64,000 nucleotides of DNA, from assembly GCA_025361565.1 (NCBI GenBank), contig JANYKN010000116.1, forward strand, positions 410,470-474,469, written 5' to 3'. The position numbers and the translations under genes are program-made. This DNA is from Bacteroidota bacterium. GTDB taxonomy: Bacteria > Bacteroidota > Bacteroidia > Bacteroidales > NBLH01. Below are positions 8,987 to 18,059 of the stretch, piece by piece (the stretch's first letter is position 1; each line of letters begins with the position of its first letter). The notes under the pieces are model-generated. The model was given only the letters and a program-made list of their open reading frames with translations. It did not search any database and was not told the origin of the DNA.

Positions 8987-10240
8987 CTATCCAGTAAAAC
9001 CAACGCCTGCAAATTTAACTTTCATCGGATTAACGCACATCACAGGTACTTTTGAACTATTTGCAATAATTTTCTGTTCATCTGCACCAAGCACGTAATC
9101 CTGTATATTTATGTTCTTGGTAGTTAATATTATTACCATATCTGGACGCTCATCGGCTATAAATTTTAGTGTAGATTCGCTAAAACTATCTGTACCGGCA
9201 ACTATTCTAACTTCATAATCGATGTTATATTTCTTAAAATAACTTTTTACATAATTCAAATTGGTTTTTAGGTTGTGTTCGAATTGCTCATTGATCACCT
9301 TTTCTGGCATTGTTAAAAAGAATTTCATTTTGTAATGCCTTGCAAGAAGCCTTGCCTGTTTTAATTTCTGCTTATTTTCTCTTGTATGGTCAATAGGGAA
9401 TACCACGTTTTTAATACTTGGGCCTAGCGGTGGTTCCTGAACTACTATAAACGGTGTATTGGTACCCGCAATAACTTTTAATGCTAAACTACCAGTGAAT
9501 TTCTGAACTCCTTTAACACCATGTGTGCCCATTATCACAAATTTAGCATGCCTTTCGTTTGCAATTTGAGTAATAGTTTTAAAAATATTTCCAGTCTCAA
9601 CTACTACAATGGGCAATATTTGATATTTAGCAAATGTCTCTTCTGCTATTTTTTTTAAATCGATGCTTGCTTTTTCAATATCTTTGTCACTTTTGGTGAT
9701 ATGTAACAGATGCACTTTTCCTCCCATAGTTTTGGATATCTGTACGGCATGATCAATTGCAAATTGGGCAACCGTTGAAAAATCCCAAGGTATTAAAATT
9801 GGTTTTTCAGATTCCGGAACAGCATCTTCTTCCTCTTCTTCAGGTGCTTCAATAATTTCTATGTTTTCATTTAATTGTTCTTCAACAACCTGTTGTTCAA
9901 TAAGTTGTTTGTATTTTTTTTGACTATTTAAATATTCTTTATAAAAAACTTCAACCTGATCTGTTTTTTTCTTTAGCTCCTTTAATATTTCAGGTTCTGA
10001 TTCCATCCCAATTTCAACCCAAGTTTCTAATTTTCCCTCAGCCTTTTTGTCACTTACGTTTTTATAATAATCTAGAAATGCTTTTGCAGATAAATCATGC
10101 TTTGGAATTACACGAAGTTTAACAAAATCAATATAAATACCTAGTGGAAGTTTTGCTGCCTGAATGGTTTCATCATATTTCCACAGAATACAATTTTTAA
10201 GCGTATTCATTACTGATTCAGGACTTATTTTGAATTGCAT
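8987..10240 (-). CDS. Universal stress protein with two UspA domains and an extra N-terminal domain
   Basis: 417 residues from the ATG at 10240. A TTG 12 codons upstream (10276) is also open but less likely. Residues 1-130 form a domain I do not recognise, starting MQFKISPESVMNTL. An acidic linker (EAPEEEEED) follows. Then come two UspA alpha/beta domains: KPILIPWDFSTVAQFAIDHA... with the nucleotide-binding GTHGVKGVQKFTGS, and a second, less canonical copy starting near NVVFPIDHTREN. Tandem Usp proteins respond to stress and often bind ATP. The N-terminal extension is unusual. Confidence 0.85.
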   Translation of the reverse strand: MQFKISPESVMNTLKNCILWKYDETIQAAKLPLGIYIDFVKLRVIPKHDLSAKAFLDYYKNVSDKKAEGKLETWVEIGMESEPEILKELKKKTDQVEVFYKEYLNSQKKYKQLIEQQVVEEQLNENIEIIEAPEEEEEDAVPESEKPILIPWDFSTVAQFAIDHAVQISKTMGGKVHLLHITKSDKDIEKASIDLKKIAEETFAKYQILPIVVVETGNIFKTITQIANERHAKFVIMGTHGVKGVQKFTGSLALKVIAGTNTPFIVVQEPPLGPSIKNVVFPIDHTRENKQKLKQARLLARHYKMKFFLTMPEKVINEQFEHNLKTNLNYVKSYFKKYNIDYEVRIVAGTDSFSESTLKFIADERPDMVIILTTKNINIQDYVLGADEQKIIANSSKVPVMCVNPMKVKFAGVGFTG

Positions 10241-10450
10241 CTTTTTGAGATTTTGTGAGTTACTGCAAATATACAATTTTAATAAGATAATTCCATGATA
10301 TTTGACTGCTTTTTAATAGCAGCTGTTAAAAAAACAACTGATAAATAAAATGGCCTATTTTTGAAGAAGAATACTAGTCAATACTTAGAATACCTTAAAC
10401 AATTATGCAGATATTTCTGGATTTATCGGAATAAATAGTAAGAGAACAAC

Positions 10451-11314
10451 TTATTTTAAGTTTCTTATCAAAACCTTTCTGTATGTTGCCCTGATAAATT
10501 GATCATCAAAACGTCTTTTAAAAGGAATAAAATGATGTTTATCAATATATTGAACTGTTTGTGCCATTGCATTGAATCCACATCCTGTAAATATCTTCTC
10601 AGCAGTAGTAAAGAATTCTGAAGCCGGATAATAATTAATCAATTTGCATGGCAACAAAACATCTTTCATATTTACCTGACTTATAATCAAATAATTAGGT
10701 TTTTGATTTTCTAATTCGGCCAAATCCTTTGCATATTGATATAATAGATTTAATTCATTGAAATCTCCTGAATGCACAATCAACCAAAAGGGTGTTTCAA
10801 TTTGAGCTAATATTTTGTCTGTTTTTTCAAAATTATTTGGTGTAGGATATTTCAAATCCAGATATTGATTCCTATTGGAATAGTTTAGAATAAAAGAAAG
10901 CTGATTGTCAGGTAATTTTTCAACAATAAAACTGGTATCAATTCTAAGTTTAAAATTGCTCACTAGCTCGCAATAATTAGTCCAGTTCAAAAGCCTGGCA
11001 ATATAATTTATTCGGCAATTACCTATTTGCAAATTATTAAGTTCTCCATTTATTCCAAAAGGAAAGCTATCAATAAAAAAAACATCAATCTTATAGTGGA
11101 TAATTATTGATTCAATCCTAACTTTTAGTTCACCCGGAAAAGCATACAAATCTTTGGGAAATTTAACAATATTTTCCTCCTTAAAAACAAGGCTTGCATA
11201 TTCCGATGAAGTTAGAATAAAAAAATCATTAGACTGATAGCCTAAAGTATACATTACTGCACTTGCACGAGTTAAATGTCCTAACCCACCACCAAATGCA
11301 TAATAAAGTACCAT
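10451..11314 (-). CDS. Glycosyltransferase-like protein (MurG/UGT fold)
   Basis: 287 residues, ATG start. The N-terminal GGGLGHLTRASAVMYTLG matches the glycine-rich start of GT-B enzymes that work on nucleotide sugars (MurG/UGT type). A late CGFNAMAQTV resembles their donor-binding G-x-x-S/T-x-x-E region. At 287 residues it is shorter than full MurG-like enzymes (about 350), so one half of the fold may be reduced. The acceptor is unknown. It sits 84 bp from corA on the same strand. Confidence 0.7.
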   Translation of the reverse strand: MVLYYAFGGGLGHLTRASAVMYTLGYQSNDFFILTSSEYASLVFKEENIVKFPKDLYAFPGELKVRIESIIIHYKIDVFFIDSFPFGINGELNNLQIGNCRINYIARLLNWTNYCELVSNFKLRIDTSFIVEKLPDNQLSFILNYSNRNQYLDLKYPTPNNFEKTDKILAQIETPFWLIVHSGDFNELNLLYQYAKDLAELENQKPNYLIISQVNMKDVLLPCKLINYYPASEFFTTAEKIFTGCGFNAMAQTVQYIDKHHFIPFKRRFDDQFIRATYRKVLIRNLK

Positions 11315-11398
11315 TGACTGAATGTGTAAATATTATAATAAATGCTTAATATCTAGTAACTTAAAGCTAAATAAATCGAATATTAGAATGTTAAACTT

Positions 11399-12331
11399 TT
11401 AAAACCACTTTAATTTTCGGAATACAATAGCTGCAATAAAAGATGTTATACCTGAGCCTAAAACAATAATAAAAAAACCTATTTTTGAATTTTCTAAAAA
11501 GTTAGGTACATTCATTCCAAACAAGCTTGATATTAGTGTAGGTATCATTAAAATGATCGAAATAGATGTTAAACGCTTTAACACAACATTCAGGTTATTC
11601 GATATCACAGAAGCAAATGCATCCATCATTCCACTTTGGATATCGGAATAAATTTGTGCCATTTCAAGAGCTTGCTTGTTTTCAATGATAGCGTCTTCAA
11701 GCAAATCTTCATTTACCTCTGATAGACTTTTTTTCTTTGAGTTTTTTAATCTTGTCAACACTATTTCATTGGCCTTAAGAGAAGTGACAAAATAAACCAA
11801 ACATTTTTCCATCTTCAGCAGTTTGTTTAACTCCTTGTTCTTTATCGACTTTTCCAAATCTTGCTCAATAAGTGCAGTTTGCTGGTTTATTTGCTTCAGA
11901 TGTCTCAAATATGTTGTACCTGAACGCAAAAAAAGTTTGAAAATAAAATTCAATACATCATGCACAGGTTGATAGTGTTCCCTATAAATAGATGGTTGTT
12001 CGTTCGGTAAAACTTCATTTAGCACAGAACAAAGCGTAATAGTATGATTTTCTGTCATAAAAATACCCAATGGAACAGTGTAATAAGGCACCCCATTATT
12101 TATGCTTTGGACAGGAATACGCAACAATACCAATGACCAATCGTCATCAAATTCATAACGTGGCCGCTCATCCACGTCAAGAATGTCCCTGAGTACTTCT
12201 TCCGGAACATCAAATTCCAATTGTAACCTTGCAATTTCTTCATGCGTGGGTTGACTAACATTTACCCAACAGCCATCTTCTGCATGAGTAATTTCGGTGA
12301 ATCCACCAAAGCTTTTGAAAATTTTCAGCAT
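11399..12331 (-). CDS. corA: CorA-family magnesium/divalent cation transporter
   Basis: 310 residues, ATG start. A long soluble alpha/beta and helical N-terminal part is followed by two C-terminal transmembrane helices, with the signature GMNVP (near residue 275) between them, the selectivity loop of CorA channels. The helical stalk before it (LNKLLKMEKCLVYFVTSLKANE) fits the funnel helix. The product imports Mg2+ or related ions at the inner membrane. The gene has a strong GGAGG ribosome site and a structured 5' leader, both rare here. Confidence 0.93.
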   Translation of the reverse strand: MLKIFKSFGGFTEITHAEDGCWVNVSQPTHEEIARLQLEFDVPEEVLRDILDVDERPRYEFDDDWSLVLLRIPVQSINNGVPYYTVPLGIFMTENHTITLCSVLNEVLPNEQPSIYREHYQPVHDVLNFIFKLFLRSGTTYLRHLKQINQQTALIEQDLEKSIKNKELNKLLKMEKCLVYFVTSLKANEIVLTRLKNSKKKSLSEVNEDLLEDAIIENKQALEMAQIYSDIQSGMMDAFASVISNNLNVVLKRLTSISIILMIPTLISSLFGMNVPNFLENSKIGFFIIVLGSGITSFIAAIVFRKLKWF

Positions 12332-12338
12332 GATTTTG

Positions 12339-12343
12339 CCTCC
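12339..12343 (-). promoter_or_regulatory. Strong Shine-Dalgarno site of corA
   Basis: On the minus strand AAAAAAGGAGG ends 7 nt before the corA ATG. This is a textbook ribosome-binding site, whereas most genes in this window have none. It confirms the chosen start at 12331. Confidence 0.75.
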
Positions 12344-12352
12344 TTTTTTACT

Positions 12353-12388
12353 TTTAAAAGGATGCTAAAGCAATTGGCCCCTTTTAAA
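12353..12388 (-). promoter_or_regulatory. Hairpin in the corA 5' leader
   Basis: A 9-bp inverted repeat (12353-12361 with 12380-12388, TTTAAAAGG / CCTTTTAAA) with an 18-nt loop lies just upstream of the corA Shine-Dalgarno. A GGCCC near 12420 could pair alternatively with the GGGGCC in the loop region, so two mutually exclusive folds are possible. No known Mg2+ riboswitch class is recognised. Confidence 0.35.
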
Positions 12389-12458
12389 CAGTAGTGAATA
12401 ACTCTATTTTATGATACGGGCCTTCGTCCATATTTGGGTTTATTTTTTAATTGGACTA

Positions 12459-12487
12459 CAAATTTACTAAAATATATGCTTTACAAA
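12459..12487 (-). promoter_or_regulatory. Candidate corA promoter
   Basis: On the minus strand a TTTG (12484-12487) is followed after 17 bp by TAAATTTG (12459-12466), a full match to the Bacteroidota -33/-7 pattern. The start would be near 12452, giving a leader of about 120 nt. Confidence 0.5.
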
Positions 12488-12723
12488 AAAAATAAAGAAA
12501 TTTATCATCTGACACTTCAAAAGAAAATACGAACACAGACAAATTCTACAAGAATAGCTAATTAAGCAACTTAATTTGTAATATAAAAATAAGTTGATAA
12601 ATAGGATAATACTTTAATTATCTGACATATAACACATATACTTGTTATAAATATTGACAAAAATAGATTGTTTTTAAATTAGTATATTTGCTTACCGATA
12701 TAGTATTAATACTTTAGTTAAAA
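12488..12723. other. Rest of the corA / PIF1-helicase divergent intergenic region
   Basis: The 392-bp gap between corA and the helicase gene holds no ORF of note. It contains the corA leader and promoter, and, near the right end, TATATTTG at 12683-12690, which fits the TAnnTTTG -7 box for the helicase gene. No good -33 box lies at the expected distance from it. The rest is featureless AT-rich DNA. Confidence 0.45.
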
Positions 12724-15237
12724 ATGGATACCATAGACAACTCTCAACTCAAGCTAGCCCATGATTTTGTGCAATATACGGGAAAAAATATTTTTCTGAC
12801 AGGAAAAGCAGGTACAGGAAAAACTACTTTTTTACATGAGCTTAAAAAAATATCGCCCAAAAGGATGATAGTTGTTGCCCCAACTGGTGTAGCAGCCATC
12901 AATGCAGGTGGTGTTACTATCCATTCTTTTTTCCAGATGCCATTCACTCCGTATATTCCTGTTGATTATATCAGCAACCAGCCATCACCAGATATTAATA
13001 TTCAAGAACTTTCATCTGGTCATTGGAAAATGAACCGCGATAAAATAAATATTATCAAAAGCCTTGATTTATTGGTGATCGATGAAATAAGTATGGTTCG
13101 TGCTGATATACTTGATCAGGTTGATGCAATTTTGCGACGTTATAAAAACAGAAACAAGCTATTTGGTGGTGTACAGTTACTTATGATTGGTGACATTCAG
13201 CAACTTGCTCCTGTAATAAAAGATGAAGAATGGAATATGATCAAAAAATATTACGATACTATTTTCTTTTTTAGCAGCAAAGCTTTGCAAAAAACTGATT
13301 TCATTAGCATTGAACTAAAACATATTTATAGACAAAGCGATAATACTTTTATCCAAATCCTAAACCAAATTCGCGAAAACAAACTGGATGAAATAAGTAT
13401 TAACATTTTGAATAAAAGGTATATCCATGGATTTAGGCCAAAAGAAGGTGAAGGATATATTACACTTACAACCCACAACTCACAAGCCCGCGAAATCAAT
13501 GATCTGGAACTTAAAAAACTATCAGGCAAAAATTATGAGTTTACGGCTGAAATTAATGGACAATTCCCTGAATATTCATATCCTACAGACCAAAAGCTGG
13601 CATTAAAAATTGGTGCACAGGTTATGTTTGTTAAAAACGATAGTTCGCGTGAAAAACTATTTTACAACGGCAAAATTGGCAAAATAACCAAAATTCAAGA
13701 TGATCTCATTTACGTGCAATGCCCCACTGACAGTGATGAAATTCCGGTTGAGATTGTGAAATGGCAAAACATGCAATATTCGATCAATGAAGAAACGAAA
13801 GAAATTCAGGAAAATGAAATTGGTTCGTTTATTCAATATCCTTTAAAACTAGCATGGGCTATAACTATTCATAAAAGCCAGGGACTTACATTTGAAAGGG
13901 CAATTATTGATGCAAATGCAGCTTTTGCACATGGCCAGGTTTATGTTGCCCTTAGCCGTTGCAAAAGCCTCGAAGGTCTTATTTTGAGTAGTCCGCTCGC
14001 TGCCAAAGGGATAATTAGTAATCCAAAAGTAGATGGTTTTTCTCGTAATGTTGAAGCCAATCAACCTAAACCTGAATTTCTGGAAGAATCGAAAAGGAAT
14101 TACCAACAATCATTGCTGCTCGATTTATTTGATTTTACACCACTAATTAGAAAACTATATAGTGGAAAAAAAATGATAAAAGAACTAGCCCAGGAACAAA
14201 GCCAGGAGTTTGGCCAAAAGCTCGATCAAATGATCGAAAGTGTGAAAAGCGGCATATTGACTATTTCTGAAAAATTTGAATTACAAATAAAGCAATTGAT
14301 TATTCAAAATTCAGACATAGAGCAAAATTTACCTTTACAAGAAAGGGTTAATAAAGCAAGCGTTTACTTTAAAGAGAAGGTTGACTTTCACGTTCAGTTT
14401 ATTGAGACCTCATTACAAATTGAAACCGACAATAAATCAATTCGCAAGTCAATCAACAAGTTTAATGAAGAACTTTTGGCTATATTGAATCTTAAAAGTA
14501 CTTGTTTAGACTGGTGTAAACAAGGCTTTTCAGTTAAAGGATATTTGGATATTCGTGCCAAAACGGCTATTGAACCTGCAAAATTGGATACGGCCAAGAA
14601 ACCAGAATTTATCATTCCCGAAACTATTGAACATCCTGAATTATATGCCAAAATAAAACAATGGCGCGATAAAAAAGCGGCGGAAACAAACCAATCGCAC
14701 TATATGATTTTGCAATTAAAAACCATGAAAGAATTGGCACATCTTATTCCAATCACCATAGGGCAATTGCAGGCAATTAAAGGCCTTGGTGATAAAAAAA
14801 TTGAACAATTCGGGGCTGAAATCATAGAAATTATATCAACTTATGCTATTGAACACAATCTGGAAACTAACATTACGTCAGCCAACATCAAAAAAACAAA
14901 AAAAGCGAAATCGGAACCCAAAGAAAAAATTGACACAAAAAAACTTAGTTTCGAATTATATCAAAGTGGCAAAACAATAGATGAAATTTCGAATGAAAGA
15001 GGTATGGCAGGCACAACAATAGAGGGACATCTTGCTCATTATGTTGGCATTGGGACACTTGCAATTGAAAAATTTGTGGAAAATGAAAAAATTAAGCCCA
15101 TTTCGGATTATTTTATCCAAACAAAAAACACGCAATTAGCACCAGCAAAAGAAGCATTAGGAGAAAAATACAGTTATGCTGAACTTCGTTTTGTATTAAA
15201 ACATTTGGAATTTTTGGGGAAATTGGAATCGAATTAA
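12724..15237 (+). CDS. PIF1-like helicase with HRDC and helix-turn-helix C-terminal domains
   Basis: 837 residues. The N-terminal SF1B helicase has Walker A GKAGTGKT (27-34), Walker B DEISMV (near 120-125), and late helicase motifs TIHKSQGLTFERA and VYVALSRC (about 380-420) that mark PIF1/RecD2-like enzymes. A linker follows, then an HRDC-like domain (about 640-715, LKTMKELAHLIPITIGQLQAIKGLG). A helix-turn-helix (about 740-780, SFELYQSGKTIDEISNERG) is typical of RQC-type tails. The product is a 5'-3' DNA helicase, probably for replication restart or G-quadruplex removal. The architecture is common in this phylum. Confidence 0.92.
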   Translation: MDTIDNSQLKLAHDFVQYTGKNIFLTGKAGTGKTTFLHELKKISPKRMIVVAPTGVAAINAGGVTIHSFFQMPFTPYIPVDYISNQPSPDINIQELSSGHWKMNRDKINIIKSLDLLVIDEISMVRADILDQVDAILRRYKNRNKLFGGVQLLMIGDIQQLAPVIKDEEWNMIKKYYDTIFFFSSKALQKTDFISIELKHIYRQSDNTFIQILNQIRENKLDEISINILNKRYIHGFRPKEGEGYITLTTHNSQAREINDLELKKLSGKNYEFTAEINGQFPEYSYPTDQKLALKIGAQVMFVKNDSSREKLFYNGKIGKITKIQDDLIYVQCPTDSDEIPVEIVKWQNMQYSINEETKEIQENEIGSFIQYPLKLAWAITIHKSQGLTFERAIIDANAAFAHGQVYVALSRCKSLEGLILSSPLAAKGIISNPKVDGFSRNVEANQPKPEFLEESKRNYQQSLLLDLFDFTPLIRKLYSGKKMIKELAQEQSQEFGQKLDQMIESVKSGILTISEKFELQIKQLIIQNSDIEQNLPLQERVNKASVYFKEKVDFHVQFIETSLQIETDNKSIRKSINKFNEELLAILNLKSTCLDWCKQGFSVKGYLDIRAKTAIEPAKLDTAKKPEFIIPETIEHPELYAKIKQWRDKKAAETNQSHYMILQLKTMKELAHLIPITIGQLQAIKGLGDKKIEQFGAEIIEIISTYAIEHNLETNITSANIKKTKKAKSEPKEKIDTKKLSFELYQSGKTIDEISNERGMAGTTIEGHLAHYVGIGTLAIEKFVENEKIKPISDYFIQTKNTQLAPAKEALGEKYSYAELRFVLKHLEFLGKLESN

Positions 15238-15270
15238 GTTGGGATATAAAATATTTTTGAGCATAAAACA

Positions 15271-15726
15271 CTATTCTTTTCTAAAATCAACAATAAAAGT
15301 AGCCATGGAAGCCTTTTTAATCAGTTTTTCCTTTTTTAATTGTTTCAGGTTGTGGTTTGAATCGTAAAATATAATTGAATCAATTTGGTTACCGGAAACT
15401 ATGAAAATTTTTCTGATCGGAAATCCGATACAAGTGGGTTCCAACAGAGAGGTTGATTCGGCAGGCAATATTACCTGATATAAAGAATCACTTATATTAT
15501 TGATGCTTAACTTTTTATCAAACCGAATATCAAATATTGCTTTTTTATCTTCAACCAATGAATCTATTGAATTGACTTCAAAAGGCTTTGGATGTGGATA
15601 TCGATTGCTCAAATGAACATCCACTTTTATTTCGTTACTGGAGTAGTTTTTAACATATACCATTTGAAAAGGATCGCAACTACTTAGCAGCAACAAAATG
15701 GTAGCGAGCAGGATCAATAATCTCAT
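15271..15726 (-). CDS. Small lipoprotein of unknown function
   Basis: 151 residues, ATG start. The N-terminus is a lipoprotein signal (LLILLATILLLLSSC, lipobox with Cys17), so it is probably anchored to a membrane in the envelope. The mature part is mostly beta-strand-like, with no family I recognise. It follows another lipoprotein gene after 80 bp on the same strand and converges on the helicase gene. Confidence 0.75.
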   Translation of the reverse strand: MRLLILLATILLLLSSCDPFQMVYVKNYSSNEIKVDVHLSNRYPHPKPFEVNSIDSLVEDKKAIFDIRFDKKLSINNISDSLYQVILPAESTSLLEPTCIGFPIRKIFIVSGNQIDSIIFYDSNHNLKQLKKEKLIKKASMATFIVDFRKE

Positions 15727-15806
15727 AATCTGTATATTTGAAGTTGAAATTAGTATTTAGCAATTGGAACTTGCGCATACTAATTTCAAGTTTCCAATTT
15801 CCAAAA

Positions 15807-16472
15807 TCATTTTCCTTTTGCAATCAGCTCCGCCATAATAATATATTGAAGATTTTCAGGTATTTCGTCAATTAAAAGCACCCCAAAAGCCAAGGAAATC
15901 TTTTCTTTATCAATAGTATATGATTTTGTTGAAGAAGTGATTTCAATTGTTTTATTTTCTGATTTGAGCTTAATTTCGCCAAGTGTTGCTTCCGCCTTTT
16001 TCAATTTTGCCTTATCCGGGCTACTTAATTTTATTTCATAACCATTGAGGTTTTCCTCGTTGTTGCTGATTTTCACTTTATCGTCGTAAAGTTTTATTTT
16101 CCATAATAAATCACCTGAAGGTGTCCTGACTTTAAAGGCATCATCCTTATATTTAACCTCGGCAAGAATATCACCACTTTTATTGGCATATTTTCGTTTA
16201 TCTCCACTCAATTTTGACTGATATTCAGTGCCTTTTACAATAAATTTGAGTTCTGCACCATCAACTGAAATTTTACCTACCTCCTGCCCTGCCATTTTAA
16301 CAATGTACACATTGGCAGATGTGGTTTCTGAACCTGTAGCACTTTTATCTGATTGAACCTGATCATTATTTGCACTTTCTTTGTCATTACCCGATTTCTG
16401 AGCGCATGAAACTATAATTAAGGCACTTGCAAACAGAAACAATAATTGAACTATACATCCTGCTTTTTTCAT
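15807..16472 (-). CDS. Lipoprotein of unknown function
   Basis: 221 residues, ATG start. The signal peptide ends in IIVSCAQKS (lipobox Cys near residue 23). A Ser/Asn/Asp-rich linker is followed by a beta-rich domain with repeated short strands (VGKISVDGAELKFIVKG, LLWKIKLYDDKVKISNN). No enzyme motif is visible. It is 20 bp from the upstream glycosyltransferase gene, so co-transcription is likely. Confidence 0.78.
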   Translation of the reverse strand: MKKAGCIVQLLFLFASALIIVSCAQKSGNDKESANNDQVQSDKSATGSETTSANVYIVKMAGQEVGKISVDGAELKFIVKGTEYQSKLSGDKRKYANKSGDILAEVKYKDDAFKVRTPSGDLLWKIKLYDDKVKISNNEENLNGYEIKLSSPDKAKLKKAEATLGEIKLKSENKTIEITSSTKSYTIDKEKISLAFGVLLIDEIPENLQYIIMAELIAKGK

Positions 16473-16492
16473 AATATTGGATTTTAAGATTT

Positions 16493-17623
16493 TTATTGTC
16501 GAAATATTTGAATATAATTATTTGATTCAATATCTGTTGTGTAATTTTCATTGATGAGTTTCACACAATTCTTTCCCATTTGATTCAGCTTTTCGTTATC
16601 CGAATCCATAAATTGCCTGATGGAATCAGCACAACTTTCTTCATCGGCGGGATGGAATAAAAACCCATGAACCTGATCGATTAAGGCATCTTTCATACCT
16701 CCTACTTGTGCTGCAATTAGTGGAATTGACAAAGCAGCTGCTTCGAGCAAAACATTTGGCATTCCATCATAATACGAAGGAATGGCAACAGTATCACAAA
16801 CAGGATACCAGCCCAAAAGTTCAAAACGATCTAAAAAAGGAGAAACAAAATAATCAATTTCTGATGCTTTAAACTTTTCGTCAAGCCCAGGATAAATTTC
16901 GCCACTTATCAATAGAAATACCTGATTTGAAAAGCCAGATCTGGAAATGGAATCAATAAAAAACTCCATACCTTTTTTGGGTTTTAAATGACCAAAAACT
17001 CCAATTACTTTCTTCCCAGAAGGAACATTATCAAGTTTCCATTGGTTTGCTCTTTCCAATTCACTTTTATGAGGCATCCAATCTTTCAAATCTATTCCAT
17101 TTGGTATATATTGAATATCATCATGTTGGATTAGTTTTTGAATTTTTATTTTTTGATCTTTTGTAACTGTACAAATAGTCTTTGAATTTTCAAGTGCATA
17201 AAATAAAAAATCTCTTTTTTTAGCTGAAAACAGGAAAATATCAAAGTCGTTTCCCCTTAGCATACTTATCAGAGGTATATCAAGGAGTTTTGAAAGAACT
17301 GGTGAACCCAGTAATGGTAGATAACCACCAAAAGCTACAATATGAGAAAACTGAAATGGTAAGTTTGGATTTGAAAGATAGGCATGCAAAACATTAAAGG
17401 CATGGCCTGCATCATCATCAACGGGAAAAGAAAGATAAAATCCGTTTTGGACGGTTTTTAGTTTTAACTTATTTTTTGTGCTCCTGAAATGTACCAATCC
17501 AATTACAAGCCCTTTATCTCTAAGCGATTGAACAATCCTATCGCAGGATTGCGACATACCACCACGGTTTGGATAATAGTTTTCGGTTAACCATAAAATG
17601 GTTGGTGTAGTTTCGGTTTGCAT
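16493..17623 (-). CDS. GT4-family glycosyltransferase
   Basis: 376 residues from ATG 17623. A TTG five codons earlier (17638) is less likely. It has the GT-B fold of family 4: N-terminal LTENYYPNRGGMSQSCDRIV, then VIGVFGHLKPKKGMEFFIDSI at the start of the donor domain, and NVLLEAAALSIPLIAAQVGGMKD (E-x7-E donor-binding motif) near residues 285-305. It transfers a sugar from an NDP donor to a cell-surface glycan or lipid. It sits in a run of minus-strand genes with a second GT4 gene 1.3 kb away. Donor and acceptor cannot be read. Confidence 0.9.
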   Translation of the reverse strand: MQTETTPTILWLTENYYPNRGGMSQSCDRIVQSLRDKGLVIGLVHFRSTKNKLKLKTVQNGFYLSFPVDDDAGHAFNVLHAYLSNPNLPFQFSHIVAFGGYLPLLGSPVLSKLLDIPLISMLRGNDFDIFLFSAKKRDFLFYALENSKTICTVTKDQKIKIQKLIQHDDIQYIPNGIDLKDWMPHKSELERANQWKLDNVPSGKKVIGVFGHLKPKKGMEFFIDSISRSGFSNQVFLLISGEIYPGLDEKFKASEIDYFVSPFLDRFELLGWYPVCDTVAIPSYYDGMPNVLLEAAALSIPLIAAQVGGMKDALIDQVHGFLFHPADEESCADSIRQFMDSDNEKLNQMGKNCVKLINENYTTDIESNNYIQIFRQ

Positions 17624-17646
17624 GATAAATTTAGCCAAAACGGTAT

Positions 17647-18024
17647 TTAGCTGTCAAAAAAACTTCCGGATTCCTGATCTTCTGTAAAATCGGTATTGTG
17701 CTGTTGGTTAAAACTACTGTAATCATGATCACTAAACGGACGGTAATTACTTGATTGATAAAAGTTTTGCCTCATTCCAAAGTACCATAAACTATAATTG
17801 CGATAATAATTATTTTCATATTGCTCATAAGCTGTACCTTTGCCCATATTTTTAAACTTTTCAGGATGAGCCTTGGCATAACATTCTGAACATAAAACTT
17901 TTGGGCCATCTTGTTGTGAGTGTCTATCACAAATAAATATTGAACAACTGTCGCATTTTATCGACGAAGCATTATTACACGCACTAAGCACGAATATTCC
18001 TTTTTTTACCTCGCATTTACCCAT
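17647..18024 (-). CDS. Small Cys/His-rich (zinc-ribbon-like) protein
   Basis: 125 residues, ATG start. The first half has C-x2-C (CDSC), then C-x2-H (CDRH), then C-x2-C (CSEC), and a His shortly after, a pattern able to bind one or two zinc ions, like B-box or AN1-type fingers. The second half is rich in Tyr, Asn, Ser and Phe and looks disordered. No family recognised. The gene lies 35 bp after the 283-residue membrane-protein gene and 23 bp before a glycosyltransferase, so it appears to be part of the same operon. Confidence 0.6.
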   Translation of the reverse strand: MGKCEVKKGIFVLSACNNASSIKCDSCSIFICDRHSQQDGPKVLCSECYAKAHPEKFKNMGKGTAYEQYENNYYRNYSLWYFGMRQNFYQSSNYRPFSDHDYSSFNQQHNTDFTEDQESGSFFDS

Positions 18025-18059
18025 GGCAATATTTTTATAATTGTGGTAATTTTATACTA

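Noticed and set aside
10310-10332. TTTTTAA / TTAAAAA inverted repeat between two minus-strand genes
   Set aside because: Seven A/T-only pairs with a 9-nt loop are too weak and common in this AT-rich DNA to call a terminator.
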